From contig AP021856.1 of assembly GCA_017347445.1 (NCBI GenBank), forward strand, positions 3,480,613 to 3,544,612: a stretch of DNA of 64,000 nt, in the 5' to 3' direction. Origin of the DNA: Candidatus Brocadia pituitae. Its GTDB lineage: Bacteria; Planctomycetota; Brocadiia; Brocadiales; Brocadiaceae. Made by a program: the position numbers and the translations under genes. Of the stretch, positions 9,338 to 18,568 are shown one piece after another. The notes beneath the pieces are model-generated. The model searched no databases and had not been told where the DNA came from. It saw nothing but the letters and a program-made list of their open reading frames with translations. The first letter of the stretch is position 1. Each line of letters begins with the position of its first letter.

Positions 9338-10543
9338 ATGAAATATGATACGTCAAACAATCTCAGGGAGTTTGTTGGCAAATACATGATGGATGAAGAA
9401 AAGGAGATCGTTGATCTTGCGTGCAAATTAATCAATGCAAAGACCGAAAATCTTCCAGGAAATGAAATCCTTGCGGCGCGAATTGTTGCGGATTTCTTTC
9501 AATCACTCTGGATCCCCTATGAACTCTTTGAAAAAACGAAGGATCGGACAAACATCGTCGGATATATCGGAGACAGGGGCAAACAGACGTCCGCCCCTGC
9601 ATTGCTGGTTGCATGTCATTTAGATGTCGTGCCGGCAGGCGACGACTGGAAGAGAAATCCCTTTGAGGCGTGGATAGAAGATGGCAGAATCTATGGCAGG
9701 GGCTCCTCAGACAATAAAGGGCAGATGGCCTCCATGATGGCCGTAGCAAGATTTCTGAAAGAACATGAATCTCAACTGAAAGGGCAATTTATTTTGGCAG
9801 GGGTTGCGGATGAAGAGCGGGGCTCCGCACTGGGCCTGGAATATTTACTGAATGAATGTGGAATCAAGGCTGATTACGCTATCATTCCAGATGTTGCCCA
9901 TAATATGAAGTTAATCGATGTTACCGAAAAGGGGGCTTTGTTTCTAGAAATCACGTCACACGGCAAACAGGCACACGGCTCCCGGCCAGAAATGGGGATT
10001 AACGCCATAGGGAACATGCTGCCCTTGCTGGAACGCATCAAGCGATTAAAGTTCCAAAAAACCGGACATCCGCTCCATACCCCCCCTACGGTAAATCTCG
10101 GATCAATTCACGGCGGAACGGCGCCCAATATTGTACCTGCCCTCTGTAAGATACAATTGGATATCCGGTATTTGCCCGATGATTCATCGGACAACATTAT
10201 CAATGATTTAAACAATATTATTAAAGAAGTTGAATCACAATTTTCGGCAAAATTTGACTTAAGAGTCATTTCCAACCAGTTGCCTACTGCCGTCCCAATA
10301 AACAATCCCCTGGTTGAACTGATTTCAAAACATACTGAGGATATTCTGGGGATCAGGCCAGCACCCAAAGGCATGTCCGGAGCAACGGTTACAAAACAGC
10401 TCATCCAAAAGGGGATTACCGCCGTTGGGTTTGGGCCGGGAGACGAGTCTGAGGCACATGCAACAAATGAATCCATTAGTATAAAAGAACTCGTTAATTT
10501 TGCTCAAATCATGGCCTTAATCTGCCTTGATATGCTATCGTAA
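9338..10543 (+). CDS. M20-family metallopeptidase / deacylase (ArgE/DapE/dipeptidase type)
   Basis: A 401-aa zinc hydrolase. Metal ligands and catalytic residues of the M20 family are visible: HLDVVPAGDDW (H and first catalytic D, about 93-103), GRGSSDNKG (bridging D), ADEERGS (catalytic and ligand E), a D in IIPDVAH, and a C-terminal ligand H in EAHATNE. A lid domain (about 205-315) starts at THGKQAHGSRP. It hydrolyses amide bonds of small N-acyl amino acids or dipeptides in the cytoplasm; the family cannot be resolved to DapE, ArgE or PepV-like from sequence alone. The gene stands alone between divergent and co-directional neighbours. Confidence 0.88.
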   Translation: MKYDTSNNLREFVGKYMMDEEKEIVDLACKLINAKTENLPGNEILAARIVADFFQSLWIPYELFEKTKDRTNIVGYIGDRGKQTSAPALLVACHLDVVPAGDDWKRNPFEAWIEDGRIYGRGSSDNKGQMASMMAVARFLKEHESQLKGQFILAGVADEERGSALGLEYLLNECGIKADYAIIPDVAHNMKLIDVTEKGALFLEITSHGKQAHGSRPEMGINAIGNMLPLLERIKRLKFQKTGHPLHTPPTVNLGSIHGGTAPNIVPALCKIQLDIRYLPDDSSDNIINDLNNIIKEVESQFSAKFDLRVISNQLPTAVPINNPLVELISKHTEDILGIRPAPKGMSGATVTKQLIQKGITAVGFGPGDESEAHATNESISIKELVNFAQIMALICLDMLS

Positions 10544-10635
10544 CCGGCCCATTGCTATAAAACGTTCAGGTCGATTTATCTCGTTAAACAGAATAAAAAT
10601 GTTTTTTGTGTCTTCGTGGTAAAGGTATCTTTCCT

Positions 10636-11376
10636 ATGAAAACCTGCGTGATGATCCCGACGTATAACGAACGGGAGAATATAGGAAGCTTAATTGGGGA
10701 AATAGTACACCTAAAAATATCTGACCTCCATATTGTCGTTGTTGATGACAACTCACCAGACGGTACCGCTGAAGTAGTTAAAAACTTGTCAAAGAAACAT
10801 CCGGAAGTAGCGCTGCTTCTCAGAACAAAAGAAAGGGGGAGGGGTTCCGCGGGCATTACTGGTTTCCGATATGCTCTGGAGCACGAAGCAGACTATGTAA
10901 TTGAAATGGACGCAGATTTCTCTCACCATCCCAGATACATTCCTTCTCTCTTAGAAGCTATGCAGCATGCTGATGTGGCTATCGGTTCCCGGTTCATAGG
11001 CGGAGGCAAGGATGTGAACCGGGGGGTTATCCGCAAGGTAATCACAAACCTGGCTGGTATCTATGTAAGAGTTCTGTTAGGATTACAGATTAAAGACGTC
11101 TCTTCCGGCTACCGGTGTTTCAAACGAAAGGTATTAGAGGCAATTGAACTGGACTCCATGATCTCGATCGGCCCGTCCATCGTATCTGAGGTATTCTACC
11201 GTGCACATCTGAAGGAGTTTTCTATCAAAGAAATCCCCATTGCATTTGAAGACCGGATACACGGTCAAACAAAACTTAATTACAAAATCCTTTTAAAAAC
11301 CCTCCTCATGGTCTTAAAATTCAAACGATTGAATAAAAGGGGATTGTTGTTTAAAGGAAACCAACCTGGAGATTAA
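10636..11376 (+). CDS. Polyprenol-phosphate mannosyl/glucosyl transferase (GT2, dolichol-P-mannose synthase-like)
   Basis: A 246-aa GT-A glycosyltransferase. MIPTYNERENIGSLI opens the nucleotide-binding fold, VVDDNSPDGTAEV holds the first aspartates, EMDADFSHHP is the DxD metal site, and SRFIGGG, DVSSGYRCF and RIHGQTKLN follow as in polyprenol monophosphomannose synthases. It would load a hexose from GDP or UDP onto undecaprenyl phosphate at the inner membrane face. No C-terminal membrane domain is present. I started at ATG 10636, where homology begins; AAAGG is about 10 bases upstream. Confidence 0.9.
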   Translation: MKTCVMIPTYNERENIGSLIGEIVHLKISDLHIVVVDDNSPDGTAEVVKNLSKKHPEVALLLRTKERGRGSAGITGFRYALEHEADYVIEMDADFSHHPRYIPSLLEAMQHADVAIGSRFIGGGKDVNRGVIRKVITNLAGIYVRVLLGLQIKDVSSGYRCFKRKVLEAIELDSMISIGPSIVSEVFYRAHLKEFSIKEIPIAFEDRIHGQTKLNYKILLKTLLMVLKFKRLNKRGLLFKGNQPGD

Positions 11377-11445
11377 ACACAACTCTTTGTTTCCTTAAAC
11401 TTAAGACCGATATCCTGCCTCTGCGTGTAATTCTTTACCCATATA

Positions 11446-14363
11446 TTAAGAAATAAACGATTTTTTGCTAATTTCTCCTGCATGGACAAAGAAATTATCC
11501 ACTTGATACTCATAACTCCTCACCAACGTTTCAAAGCTCATATTTACCATAACCGCATTATGGGGAATTAAGACGTATTTCCATGGTTTCCCTCCATTGT
11601 GAATGGTAAAATCAGTAGCATACTTACAATACTCTAAGGCTGCCTGAGCTTTTTCCTGAACATCTGCCGATTCAACATCTGTCCCTTTCTTCGTTTCTAT
11701 AAGATAAATAGCGTCTTTCGTTTCCACGATAAAATCAGGGTTGTATTGTCTCGAGTTGTGCTTCCAGTAAATGTAGAATTGGTTAGATGCAGGTCTAAGC
11801 CACTTAAGAACTATTCTGTCCTGCTCTAAAATAATAGCAAAACCTTTTCTGTCTTGGAATCAAATTTATACAGGGTGTGACATGCCCTTTTGAAACCACT
11901 AAATACCTTATTGGGAATGGCATTGGTTGGAGTGATTGTCTCTGTAAAATGATGGATACTGTCTTTCGTATATTTTGAAAAATTGTGTTCTTCTATCCTT
12001 GTAAAAGGCTTTACTATGGGTTTTTCATAGCTTGGCGCTTCAAAGTAAAAGTGTTGCATTAACTGTGAATAAATATAACTTCCAATTTCTTTTTTGTGAG
12101 ATTGCACAACATTCATCAATTTATCGTCATCAAGGTATATCCTGAATTTCTCAATTGCCTGACGGGTTAATTTAAAAAAGAATTCAGATTGTTCGTCATA
12201 ATCTATCTCAGGGTAATTCATGAGTTCATTCACAATGATATTTTCTGGATTGTCATGTATACCCCTGCCCTTCCCGATTATAACATCAACACTATTTTCC
12301 TGTTCACGGAGCTTTTTTATCAAAATCTCCTCTGATACCGGTTGGTAATTGAGATTCCCGGTATCCAAGTCAAAATCCTTGAAGCCCGACCTTACTTCAT
12401 TGCTTTGCTGAATAGTAATTCTTGGAATTTCAATAATGTTTTGAACAAAATCACGTACTACCGATTCATAAGCAGCCTCAACTTCCCTTATCATTTCTGC
12501 GGCAAATAAACTTTTCTGTGGTGCACTGAAAATATTTTGTTTAATTTTTTCTACTGCTATTTGTTTGATTTCTGCCTTTGTCAATTCATTGACATTGGTC
12601 ACCGCATTATTGAGTTCCGGAAGCGTAGCAAGGATGGTCTTTCTGAGTTCTAAATTAATCTGGGCTTTTTGCTGGCTTTCAGGTTCGGCAATAAGCGTAA
12701 TCTTTTTTTGCTCTTCCTCAAATTTTTGCTCAATGTTTGAAATGGAGGTAATTACCTCTTTTTGCCCAGAAATTTCCTGTGGATCAATTTCTATAATATT
12801 TTGCCTTTTAATGATGGAATCGGGTTGATTGGCTGCGTCAATGATTTCCTGAAATTTATCATGGGCAACTATGGTAAGTTTATCCACTTTATCAACACCC
12901 GTTCTTTTGCTATATGGCAAGCGCAAACCCCTGCCAATAGTCTGTTCTCTCAAGGTCATGGACGTAGCCGTTCTTAAGGGGATAATCGTATAGAGATTGG
13001 TTACGTCCCAGCCTTCTTTCAGCATATTCACATGGATTACGATTTCAATCTTATTCTCAGGATTTTCCAATGAAATAAGCTTTTCGATATTTTCTTCTTT
13101 TTCATCACCCGATTGGTTCGAGTGGATTTCCATTACCTTATCGGCATAATTACCCTCAAAGAATGCGTTTGAAACGATCAACTGCTTTAATTTGCCGGCA
13201 TGGGTTGTATCCTGGGCAACGACCAGCACAAAAGGCTTTACAGGTTTTACTTTATTATTGCGCGCATAAATATCCAAAGCTACTTTCGTGTCTTCATGAA
13301 TACGAATGCCGTCTTCCAGCTTTATCCTGTCCAGTTCATCTGCGGAATATTGGGAAGGGTCAAAGTCTTTGCGGGTAGCCACTGCTGGCTCTTTCACAAA
13401 ACCGTCCTGAATAGCCTTAGCTAATGAATATTCATACACGACATTTTTAAACTTAATAGTCCCTCCGCTTCGCTCTACCTGCGGAGTTGCTGTAAGTTCC
13501 AATCCCAGAATCGGGTTCAATTCATTAATAACCTGCATGCCCCTGTCTGCACGGTAGTGATGTGATTCATCCATCAGCAAAACCAGATCATCAAGGCTGG
13601 AAAGGTAATTGAAATAAGAATCGCCTAAATATTCCGAAAGCCTTTTTACGCGTGGGAGCTTGCCACCCTTTGTTTCGGCGTTTATTTTCGAGATGTTAAA
13701 GATGTTGATATGAATATCGGATACAAACATTTTTTTCTGACGTAGTACATTATAATTATAATTATCACCGGTAATAATACGGGGTTGGTTATGAACAAAC
13801 TCTCCAATCCCCTGAAATACATATTTCGTGCAATTCGGATTGGAAAAATCTTCAATCAGCTTGTTATAAATCGTAATATTTGGCGCTAATACAAAATAGT
13901 TCTTTATTCCCTTCGACAGATATAAATAAGTAACAAACGCCCCCATTAACCGTGTCTTTCCAACACCCGTAGCCAACGCGAAACAGATTGACGGGAAATT
14001 TCTCTCAAAGTCGGTGCAAGTAGGATAGGCGCTTTTAACTTTCTCAAGTTCTTGTTGAAGGAAAGAACCCACCCCTAAATCCCCTGCCGTATTACCCACC
14101 CCTATATCCCCTCCCAAGAGGGGACTTTCATGCTCCCCTATCGAGAGGGGGTTGGGGGTATGTTTATTTCTCTCCTGGGAGCGGCAAGAGGTGGGTTCGT
14201 TCCTCTCTTGAGACATTCCCATCTTATTCCCCTCTTGAGAGGGGTTAGGGGTGTGTTTCTTTAACGTTAACTTATCTGCAAGTTCTGCCAGTATATTCGG
14301 ACTATCAGCCTGTGGCAGACGAAGGCTTAAGCGGTTTTTTATGGTATTTGCTATGCGATTCAA
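11446..14363 (-). pseudogene. res: Type III restriction subunit Res, frameshifted between helicase and nuclease
   Basis: The main frame (14363 to 11826, 845 aa) holds a superfamily 2 helicase: Walker A ALATGVGKTR, LLMDESHHYRA (DEAH-like), ELTATPQ and TIGRGLRLPY. It ends early at KTEKVLLLF. The remaining C-terminus continues in another frame to 11446 and contains the endonuclease motif NPDFIVETKD..LIETKKG (PD..ETK). Restoring one base in GAAAAGG near 11840 gives one 972-aa protein, a normal Res length, so a 1-nt loss separates ATPase from nuclease. Residues about 33-95 are PSQEG-type repeat sequence. The TTG start at 14363 overlaps the HEPN stop. A sequencing error at this short run cannot be excluded. 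Confidence 0.88.
14068..14262. repeat. PSQEG-type palindrome cluster inside res
   Basis: Several copies of a unit built on CCCCTCTTGAGAGGGG followed by TTAGGGGTGTG, plus diverged copies (CTCCTGGGAG, CCCCTATCGAGAGGGG). They are in frame and encode TPNPSQEGN- and PLLGGDIG-like peptides between the Res N-terminus and its Walker A domain. Confidence 0.88.
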
Positions 14364-14761
14364 TTTATACCCTTTTGTTTAAGATATGAACTCATCCCTT
14401 GTAAAAAACACTCGGCATCTTTAATTCTTTTTTCTACACGCTCTGGTTCTGGTGAAAATGACACATCATAATCTGCCAGAAAGCGTTCATCCTGCTCTTC
14501 TCTAAGAATCTTTGAGAATTTAGCATCAATTTTCCCCGTCTTGACCAAATGCATACCAAAGAGCCTTTTTACTGCTTCATGTGAATCAACTGCTATCTGC
14601 TCTCCAAGCAAAACCGCCTTTGCCGCATGTAAGACAGAATAATAAGAACGAGAAATTGCGTCTTCAAACAGGCTTTCTTCGAAAAGCTTTTGGGCGGCAA
14701 CCAACGCTTTTTTGCTTCTCTCTATCTCCCGTCTTATCTCTTCTTCATAGGGATGTTTCAT
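14360..14761 (-). CDS. HEPN-domain protein, probable toxin of a HEPN/MNT pair
   Basis: 133 aa, nearly all helical. The segment DAISRSYYSVLHAAKAVL (about 34-51) contains R-x6-H (RSYYSVLH), the likely RNase active site of HEPN toxins. HEPN proteins of this pair cleave RNA and are silenced by the partner MNT nucleotidyltransferase, often by AMPylation (type VII toxin-antitoxin). The ATG overlaps the MNT stop by 4 bp (14758-14761) and its stop overlaps the TTG start of res, so all three are translationally coupled. Its position inside a type III RM operon suggests it guards or assists the RM system. Confidence 0.88.
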   Translation of the reverse strand: MKHPYEEEIRREIERSKKALVAAQKLFEESLFEDAISRSYYSVLHAAKAVLLGEQIAVDSHEAVKRLFGMHLVKTGKIDAKFSKILREEQDERFLADYDVSFSPEPERVEKRIKDAECFLQGMSSYLKQKGIN

Positions 14762-15087
14762 ACCGTTATGCTTTCATTTTCTATATTTTTAGCAAACTGA
14801 AAATTGTTTTGCCTTAAATAATCAAAATGTACCTTTGCAATAACTTGAATTGATAACTTATAATCTATTTCACCGTCCAGTCTATAACCAATCTCCCTGA
14901 TTTCATCACCTTTTCTCCAATTATTTGATGAAGTAATGACCAAAACATCGATATCCGATTCTTTTGTAGCATCTCCCCTTGCTTTAGAGCCAAATACCAT
15001 TACATCAATAATTTCTCCTGGAAATTTATCGTTTATTACTTGCCTAAATCTTTCAACTATCTTTCTTTCTTTTATAGAAAGTTTCAT
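14758..15087 (-). CDS. MNT minimal nucleotidyltransferase, probable antitoxin
   Basis: 109 aa with the polymerase-beta-type core GSKARGDATKESDIDVLVI (about 32-50): the GS motif followed by D-x-D metal ligands. MNT proteins of this size pair with HEPN toxins and block them by adding AMP to the HEPN active site. The gene precedes HEPN with a 4-bp overlap. The third acidic residue probably lies near YKLSIQV (about 77-83), but I cannot fix it. Confidence 0.9.
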   Translation of the reverse strand: MKLSIKERKIVERFRQVINDKFPGEIIDVMVFGSKARGDATKESDIDVLVITSSNNWRKGDEIREIGYRLDGEIDYKLSIQVIAKVHFDYLRQNNFQFAKNIENESITV

Positions 15088-15113
15088 ACGTATAATTCCT
15101 TATTTATTTTTGT

Positions 15114-15284
15114 TTAAGAAAATGAACGAAATTTATTTTTTGTCATTGCCTTCCACTGAAAAGAGCGTCCGTTGTACCCCTTTTTCTTCATAGGCGCCTT
15201 ACTTCTTTTCTTCCGAGGTGGTGTTGCAGGAGTATTTGATTGCCCAAATTCTTCTTCATTCCCTTCCTTGGCGTGGCTATTCAT
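15114..15284 (-). CDS. Small basic protein of unknown function in the type III operon
   Basis: 56 aa starting MNSHAKEGNEEEFGQ and rich in K and R afterwards (PPRKKRSKAPMKKKG, ending KNKFRSFS). The ATG at 15284 shares one base with the TGA stop of the DUF559 gene (TGATG), a classic coupling arrangement, and MNT starts 27 bp downstream. I do not recognise the family. An acidic head and basic tail suggest nucleic-acid binding, but that is inference. Its upstream neighbour ends inside a PSQEG-type repeat, so this junction may have been remade by that repeat. Confidence 0.5.
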   Translation of the reverse strand: MNSHAKEGNEEEFGQSNTPATPPRKKRSKAPMKKKGYNGRSFQWKAMTKNKFRSFS

Positions 15285-15691
15285 CAAATTTTCCCCTCTT
15301 GGGAGGGGCAAGGGGTGGGTTCGTCTTTATGTTTTCTAATCCAATCCTCAATAACCCACAAAACACCTTGTATATTCTTCTTTATGTCTGAATCATAAAA
15401 TCTTATAAACCTTACTCCAAGAGATTCTAATTTTGCCTGTCTTGTTCTATCTTCTACACCCTTGTTCTCATGACTGACACCGTCAATTTCGATTGCCAGC
15501 ATCAACGCATTACAAAAAAAATCTACAATATAATCATCAATAGGTTTTTGCCGATCAAAATCATACCCACGCATCTGTTTCTTCTTTAAATACGTCCACA
15601 GCAATACCTCAGATAAAGTGCCGCTTTTTCTTAATCGTCTTGCTACTTCCTTCAATTTAGGGTTATAGGGTATGATGATCTTCCGGTTCAT
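15284..15691 (-). CDS. DUF559 (Vsr-like PD-(D/E)xK) endonuclease
   Basis: 135 aa. LRKSGTLSEVLLWTYLKKKQ (about 20-39), GYDFDRQKPIDDYIVDFFC and LAIEIDGVSHENKG form the DUF559 fold related to very-short-patch repair nucleases; D in YIVDFF and E in IEIDG are likely metal ligands. The ATG overlaps the mod stop by 4 bp (15688-15691). The last residues PTPCPSQEGKI come from a PSQEG-type palindrome (15291-15322) that supplies the stop codon region, so the native C-terminus may be truncated. It is likely an accessory nuclease of the RM operon. Confidence 0.87.
   Translation of the reverse strand: MNRKIIIPYNPKLKEVARRLRKSGTLSEVLLWTYLKKKQMRGYDFDRQKPIDDYIVDFFCNALMLAIEIDGVSHENKGVEDRTRQAKLESLGVRFIRFYDSDIKKNIQGVLWVIEDWIRKHKDEPTPCPSQEGKI
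15291..15322. repeat. PSQEG-type palindrome at the end of the DUF559 gene
   Basis: CCCCTCTTGGGAGGGG followed by CAAGGGGTGGGTTC. It encodes the last residues (PTPCPSQEG) of the DUF559 protein. Confidence 0.88.
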
Positions 15692-15765
15692 TTGAATAAT
15701 TTTCTTTGTTTCGTATTTTTTCCTGTGGAATTATCTTTGTTGGGCTTTTTAGCTCTACCCGATTT

Positions 15766-15991
15766 ACCCCCCCCTTCTCCCCTCCCTGGAGGGGACTGAG
15801 GGGTGGGTGCCCCTCCCGAGAGGGGACTTTCATGCTCCCCTCTTGAGAGTGGGTTGGGGGTGTGTGCATTCCCCTTGTGAGAGGGGTTGGAGGTGTGTTT
15901 ATTCCCCTCTTGAGATATCCCCATCTTATTCCCCTCCTTGGAGGGGTTCTTCTTTAAATTCCCCTCCTGGGAGGGGCCAGGGGTGGGTTCA
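15766..15991. repeat. PSQEG-type palindrome cluster in mod, C-terminal
   Basis: At least seven related units, e.g. CCCCTCCCTGGAGGGG, CCCCTCCCGAGAGGGG, CCCCTTGTGAGAGGGG, CCCCTCCTTGGAGGGG and CCCCTCCTGGGAGGGG. In frame they give PSQEGN, PLSRGEH and PLSGGAP peptides near the Mod C-terminus. Confidence 0.9.
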
Positions 15992-16400
15992 GGCAAATTT
16001 ACAATATTCAGGCTATAATCTTCCTTTCCAAACTCACACCTGCCAAGCAACATCCTGGGAATCTTTTTTATGGTAATAGCAGCATAACGATTTTCGCAGG
16101 CCTCCTGAAAAGATTTACAACAAATCAGCAGGCTTTCGTCCGGTTTCATTTCCTCGTGAATCTTATCCAAAGCCTGTACCGTGACAAACTGCGTAGTGAC
16201 AAAAATATAATCCTTTTCCGTAGAACGACCCTGTCTCCAGTAAATATGCTCATCAGGGCAGTATTTAAAACCTTCATGCTTTGCCATAGCAGCGGCAAGC
16301 ATATTGGCATTATAACGTTCATCGATAATCCAGTTATCGTGTTTATCCTTTTTCAGCAGACTTGGAGCCAAGTAGTAGTACTTGAAACCACCGCCGCCTA

Positions 16401-16531
16401 CCCACCCCTGTTTCCCCTCCGAGGAGGGGACTTGTTTATTCCCATCCTGGGAGGTCTCTTTCATTACATTCCCCTCCTGGGAGTGGTTCTTCTTCATATT
16501 CCCCTCTTGAGAGGGGCTAGGGGTGTGTACA
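16401..16531. repeat. PSQEG-type palindrome cluster in mod, internal
   Basis: Four or five units including CCCCTCCGAGGAGGGG, CATCCTGGGAGG, CCCCTCCTGGGAGTGG and CCCCTCTTGAGAGGGG. They are in frame and insert about 45 residues (PSPSQEGN..HSQEGN..SQDGN) between the SAM-binding motif and the rest of Mod. Confidence 0.9.
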
Positions 16532-16862
16532 ATTCTTGATATGCCGCCCTGATCCGTGCCGTCAACCACCTTCTTCAATCGCGGCAGACAATGGGTATGA
16601 CAATGTTCTCCAAGCTCAATGCCAATCCACCTGCGCCCCATCTTGTGTGCAACAGCCGCAGTCGTACCTGAACCGAGAAAAGGGTCAAGAACCCAATCGC
16701 CTGTGTTCGTGGCGATATGTAGAACACGTTGTATTAAACGTTCAGGTTTTGGAGTCAGGAAAACGGCATCTTTTCCAAATAATGCGTGTATTTCTTTTTT
16801 TGCTTCATCCGTGTGACCAACTTCCTCATGTGGCCACCATGTCCATGGTACGAGACCCTTAG

Positions 16863-18154
16863 TAGTCGTCAATAAATTAAATTTACAATTAGGTATTTTT
16901 GCTTGGTTGAATTCGATAGTTCCATTCGCCATGAAATTTATCTGGAACGAGATTAATTTTCGCCATTTCCACGTCATTAACTTTGCATCCTATTGGGTAT
17001 TTCCGTCTATCAAGACGACATACCACCGCCAGCCCCTTGGCCGTTGTCGTTCCAGCAATCAGGCGGACAACCGTTTCATAATCTCGCAGCGGTTCACCCC
17101 GCCAGTTGGACGAAATGAACGAGAAGAGGCGATGCTCTACCTTGTTCCACTTGCTCGTTCCCGGGGGAAAGTGACACACGGAAATAGGAATGTCGATCTC
17201 GTCCGCCATTTTCTGTAGTTCTCGTTTCCATAGGCGCAATCGATAACCATTACTCCCCCCACTATCGGCCGTAATCAATAGTTCGGTCACCTTGGGGTAT
17301 AACGTGCGGCCCTCGTGTCGCCACCACCCCCGAAGGGACGCAACCGCAAAGACGGCTGTATCGTGATCCGTACCTACGTTAACAAATCCACGATTCAATC
17401 CCAGATCATAAATGCCATACGGATAGGCCCGAGGGATGGATGGTTTCGGAAAGTCATGTCCGTTGACGCGGAGAGCATTCTTCGCTTTTCTCCATTGCCT
17501 GCCCTTGTTGTCGAAGTTACCAATCAACTCCTTTTTCTTCGTATCGACCGAAACAACAGGGTTTCCGCAGGCCATCGCCTTGCGTACTTTTTTGTTGATG
17601 TACCGGAACTGCTTATCACGATCAGGATGGTCACTCCCCTCCTCTGTCTTTCGGTTCCCTTGAAGGCTATAACCCGTGGAGCGAAGTAATTGCGCGACCT
17701 TCTCGTGACTAATCCGGCATCCCTGACGGGTAAGCTCTTTTGCGAGCACGCGGGTACTTTTGCAGGTCCAGCGCAATGGCGATTCCGGATCCCCTCGGAT
17801 CGATGGCTCAATCAATTCCTCCATCATGGCAGGCAAATCTGGTTTCGCAGAGACAAGACTCTGCCTTCCCGCCCCTTTGCGTCGTATCCTGATAACCGAT
17901 GGCGACTCGTCCTCATTGGCTAGCTCGCGAATACCTTTGGTAATCGTCACGCGCGACAGTCCACAGGCACGACTCACCAAAGAACCCCCCCCCGCGTCCA
18001 AGCTGTTTTGCTTCTGCCGCGGCAAGAACCCGGCGTGAACGCTCGTTCAAATAAGGCCATACGTACAACAATTTCTCTTTTAAACCCGCCTCGGTTGTCA
18101 TACATAATAGTATAGCTTATCCTATATATTTGTAAAGTTAATATATTGACATTT
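16863..18154 (-). mobile_element. ISAzo13-family insertion sequence inside mod
   Basis: About 1.29 kb carrying one transposase. The inner part of the ends is an imperfect inverted repeat: GTCAATAAATTAAATTTACA at 16868-16887, against GTCAATATATTAACTTTACA read from the other end (18131-18150, minus strand). CCTTAG occurs directly outside both ends (16857-16862, 18155-18160) and may be the target duplication. The insertion separates a 5' stub of mod from its 3' part. The flanking mod sequences do not join in frame, so a deletion of mod accompanied or preceded the insertion. Confidence 0.75.
16889..18101 (-). pseudogene. ISAzo13-family transposase, frame broken at a G9 run
   Basis: The N-terminal frame starts at ATG 18101 (MTTEAGLKEKLLYVWPYLNE, with ERSRRVLAAAEA) and runs to LGRGGG. 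The main frame resumes with GGGSLVSRACGLSRVTI and continues for over 360 aa with the DDE core VVSVDTKKKELIGNF, NVGTDHDTAVFAV, ITADSGGSNG and WNKVEHRLFSFIS. The switch falls on nine consecutive G (17985-17993). With eight G the frame is continuous and gives a 403-aa protein. So it is either a 1-nt mutation or slippage-dependent expression. The last residues may read through the IS end. Confidence 0.83.
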
Positions 18155-18373
18155 CCTTAGCATATTACCCACCCCTTCTCCCCTCCCTGGAGGGGACTTA
18201 GGGGTGGGTGCCCCTCCCAAGAGGGGACTTTTATACTCCCCTCTCGAGAGGGGGTTGGGGGTGTGTCCATATGACTTTTCCGGGTCTTCAATCAATATAC
18301 GCAGTTCCAGCTTTGGCTGGTTATCCTTGCCTATCCATGTGAGTTCGAGTTTTTGGTGTTTGTTGTTGGACAT
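18155..18373 (-). pseudogene. mod: Type III Mod, 5' stub
   Basis: MSNNKHQKLELTWIGKDNQP starts a typical type III Mod N-terminus (LELRILIEDPEKSYG follows). After about 36 residues it runs into PSQEG-type repeats (GHTPNPLSRGEYK, PPGRGEGVG) and then into the IS. The region that should follow (ligand loop, DPPF/Y motif, recognition domain start) is missing. It starts 11 bp after the DUF1016 3' end in the same direction. A second, shorter mod start lies at 19798-19888. Confidence 0.85.
18167..18268. repeat. PSQEG-type palindromes in the mod 5' stub
   Basis: Three units: CCCCTCCCTGGAGGGG, CCCCTCCCAAGAGGGG and CCCCTCTCGAGAGGGG, each followed by an AGGGGTG-like tail. Confidence 0.9.
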
Positions 18374-18384
18374 TACTCTATTAT

Positions 18385-18568
18385 TTATCCTTCCAATTGC
18401 TTTTTCAATTCTTCTTTGCTCGGCAGGTATAACTGGTATTTCCGGGCGAAAATCTGCTCGTTATCCTTTGGTAAGGTTATTTCAACCAGCGTCTTATTCT
18501 TATCCATGCCAATCGTCTTGTTTTCATCCTCTGCCTTCACATGGCGGTCGTAATAGTTGACATACATC
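18385..18568 (-). pseudogene. 3' part of the second DUF1016 nuclease gene
   Basis: Encodes MYVNYYDRHVKAEDENKTIG and ends QIFARKYQLYLPSKEELKKQLEG, the C-terminal part of the DUF1016 nuclease whose 5' part ends at about 18884. The two pieces are separated by a 315-bp GIY-YIG element. After its removal the frame is continuous (LGQ-MYVNYYDR) and the protein is 364 aa, matching the 367-aa paralogue near the left edge. A few residues expected after KTIG are missing. A local start (MLSNWVK) could express this piece alone, but that is unlikely to be meaningful. Confidence 0.85.

Larger units (their letters stand above)
15688..16862 (-). pseudogene. mod: Type III RM methyltransferase Mod, 3' part
   Basis: From about 16862 down the frame encodes the C-terminal two thirds of a Mod subunit: TTKGLVPWTWWPHEEVGHTD, LTPKPERLIQRVLHIATNTG, and the SAM motif DPFLGSGTTAAVAHKMGRRW. 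Past the insertion junction the frame runs on into the IS, so an apparent start at 16977 is artificial. The catalytic DPPF/Y motif, which should lie upstream, is absent from the window, as is most of the recognition domain. Two clusters of PSQEG-type repeats (15766-15991, 16401-16531) are in frame. The stop overlaps the DUF559 ATG. Without motif IV this cannot methylate DNA. Confidence 0.85.

Noticed and set aside
15766-16531. PSQEG palindrome clusters as a CRISPR-like array
   Set aside because: Repeat units are variable, spacing is irregular, and they are translated in mod.
16889-16977. Mod start at 16977 (MTWKWRKLIS)
   Set aside because: These codons lie inside the insertion sequence and are read in a second frame over the transposase end, so they are not the native mod start.
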